A DNA stretch of 64,000 nt, taken from contig NZ_JACJQG010000006.1 in NCBI RefSeq assembly GCF_014696435.1, positions 62,001 to 126,000 of the forward strand, written 5' to 3'. Made by a program: the position numbers and the translations under genes. Source of the stretch: Calothrix anomala FACHB-343. GTDB taxonomy: Bacteria > Cyanobacteriota > Cyanobacteriia > Cyanobacteriales > Nostocaceae. Under the pieces are notes generated by a model. It did not search any database, was not told the origin of the DNA, and saw only the letters and a program-made list of their open reading frames with translations. The stretch's first letter is position 1. Every line of letters begins with the position of its first letter. Shown in pieces: positions 63,620 through 64,000 of this stretch.

Positions 63620-64000
63620 CTAAACCAATACATTCAGTTGCTTTGCGGTTTCAAAGAAGAAAGCGACATTTTCTTCTGGAGTTTCTGGTAGTACACCATG
63701 ACCGAGGTTAAGAATATGACCCCAATTACCAGCTTTGCGAACGGTATCGAGAATGCGATCGCGGATAAACGCTTTAGAACCAAATAATACACCAGGGTCA
63801 AGATTTCCCTGTACTTTCACGTGTTTACCCAATCTGGCTCTAGCATCTGCCATATCTACAGCCCAGTCTACAGTCACAACATCTGCACCAGATTTTGCCA
63901 TTCTCTCTAATACACCAGCACTACCGCTAACCAGCAAAATTAACGGTGTATCGGGATGGGTTTGTTTGACTTGTTCAAACACCCGTTTTTGATAGGGAAG
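63620..64000 (-). CDS. hemE: Uroporphyrinogen decarboxylase, C-terminal part (N-terminus off window)
   Basis: About 126 C-terminal residues are visible; the frame continues past the right edge ([17 protein letters not shown]). [34 protein letters not shown] and [27 protein letters not shown] are signature stretches of HemE, which decarboxylates uroporphyrinogen III to coproporphyrinogen III in heme and chlorophyll synthesis. Confidence 0.93.
   Translation of the reverse strand, partial: LPYQKRVFEQVKQTHPDTPLILLVSGSAGVLERMAKSGADVVTVDWAVDMADARARLGKHVKVQGNLDPGVLFGSKAFIRDRILDTVRKAGNWGHILNLGHGVLPETPEENVAFFFETAKQLNVLV

Overview
The window looks like chromosomal DNA from a filamentous, probably heterocyst-forming cyanobacterium (Nostocales). 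The evidence is the very frequent HIP1 octamer GCGATCGC, heptameric short tandem repeats in many intergenic gaps, many small palindromic and MITE-like elements, and cyanobacterial genes: sbtA-sbtB with a beta carbonic anhydrase, a Psb28-type photosystem II factor, a CrtW-type ketolase, xisH/xisI, and TamB without a neighbouring Omp85 gene. I found no rRNA, tRNA or CRISPR array.

Layout. 1-9.2 kb: a partial D-Ala-D-Ala carboxypeptidase, a TerB-like protein, acetolactate synthase large subunit with an added zinc-ribbon tail, an MFS exporter, a small hydrolase-like protein, a ferrochelatase-family protein ending in eight histidines, and a Uma2 nuclease. 9.2-14.5 kb: one very long TamB gene. 14.5-15.7 kb: a repeat-rich stretch with a decayed IS200/IS605-type element, a 21-bp tandem array, and several nested small elements. 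15.8-24.1 kb: the most unusual block, encoding a SWIM-like zinc-finger protein, an uncharacterised 462-aa protein, a vWA protein with an intact MIDAS, a MoxR-type AAA+ ATPase and a 937-aa DUF5682-like protein, with a Uma2 gene on the opposite strand in the middle. 24.4-32.4 kb: small hypotheticals, a zinc-ribbon plus HD-hydrolase pair, an S4 protein, a Phd/RelE-like pair, recN and mtnP. 32.4-42.5 kb: a caspase-fold protein lacking both catalytic residues, ATP sulfurylase, a low-GC run with Uma2 and SMI1-like genes, mnmA, a SPOR-like secreted protein, and an overlapping SDR/Nudix pair. 42.7-53.2 kb: the NAD(P)HX repair enzyme, CrtW, the sbtA-sbtB-ecaB bicarbonate operon, a phosphatase, an acyl-homoserine-lactone-acylase-like enzyme, xisH-xisI and an RNA methyltransferase. 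53.4-64 kb: a class A beta-lactamase-fold protein, psb28, an xisI behind a decayed xisH, dprA, a HAD hydrolase, a fatty acid hydroxylase-like protein, a B12-binding radical SAM protein, a BrnT/BrnA pair, an NAD-dependent epimerase and partial hemE.

Functional links. sbtA-sbtB-ecaB (45.9-47.9 kb) is a coherent inorganic-carbon uptake operon. The 15.8-24.1 kb block reads as one ATPase-driven remodelling or conflict-type module, and it is the best candidate here for a poorly described system. The toxin-antitoxin-like pairs, Uma2 genes and xis genes are typical accessory cargo of large cyanobacterial genomes. The intergenic DNA keeps an unusually readable record of small-element insertions, several with target-site duplications that can be seen directly.
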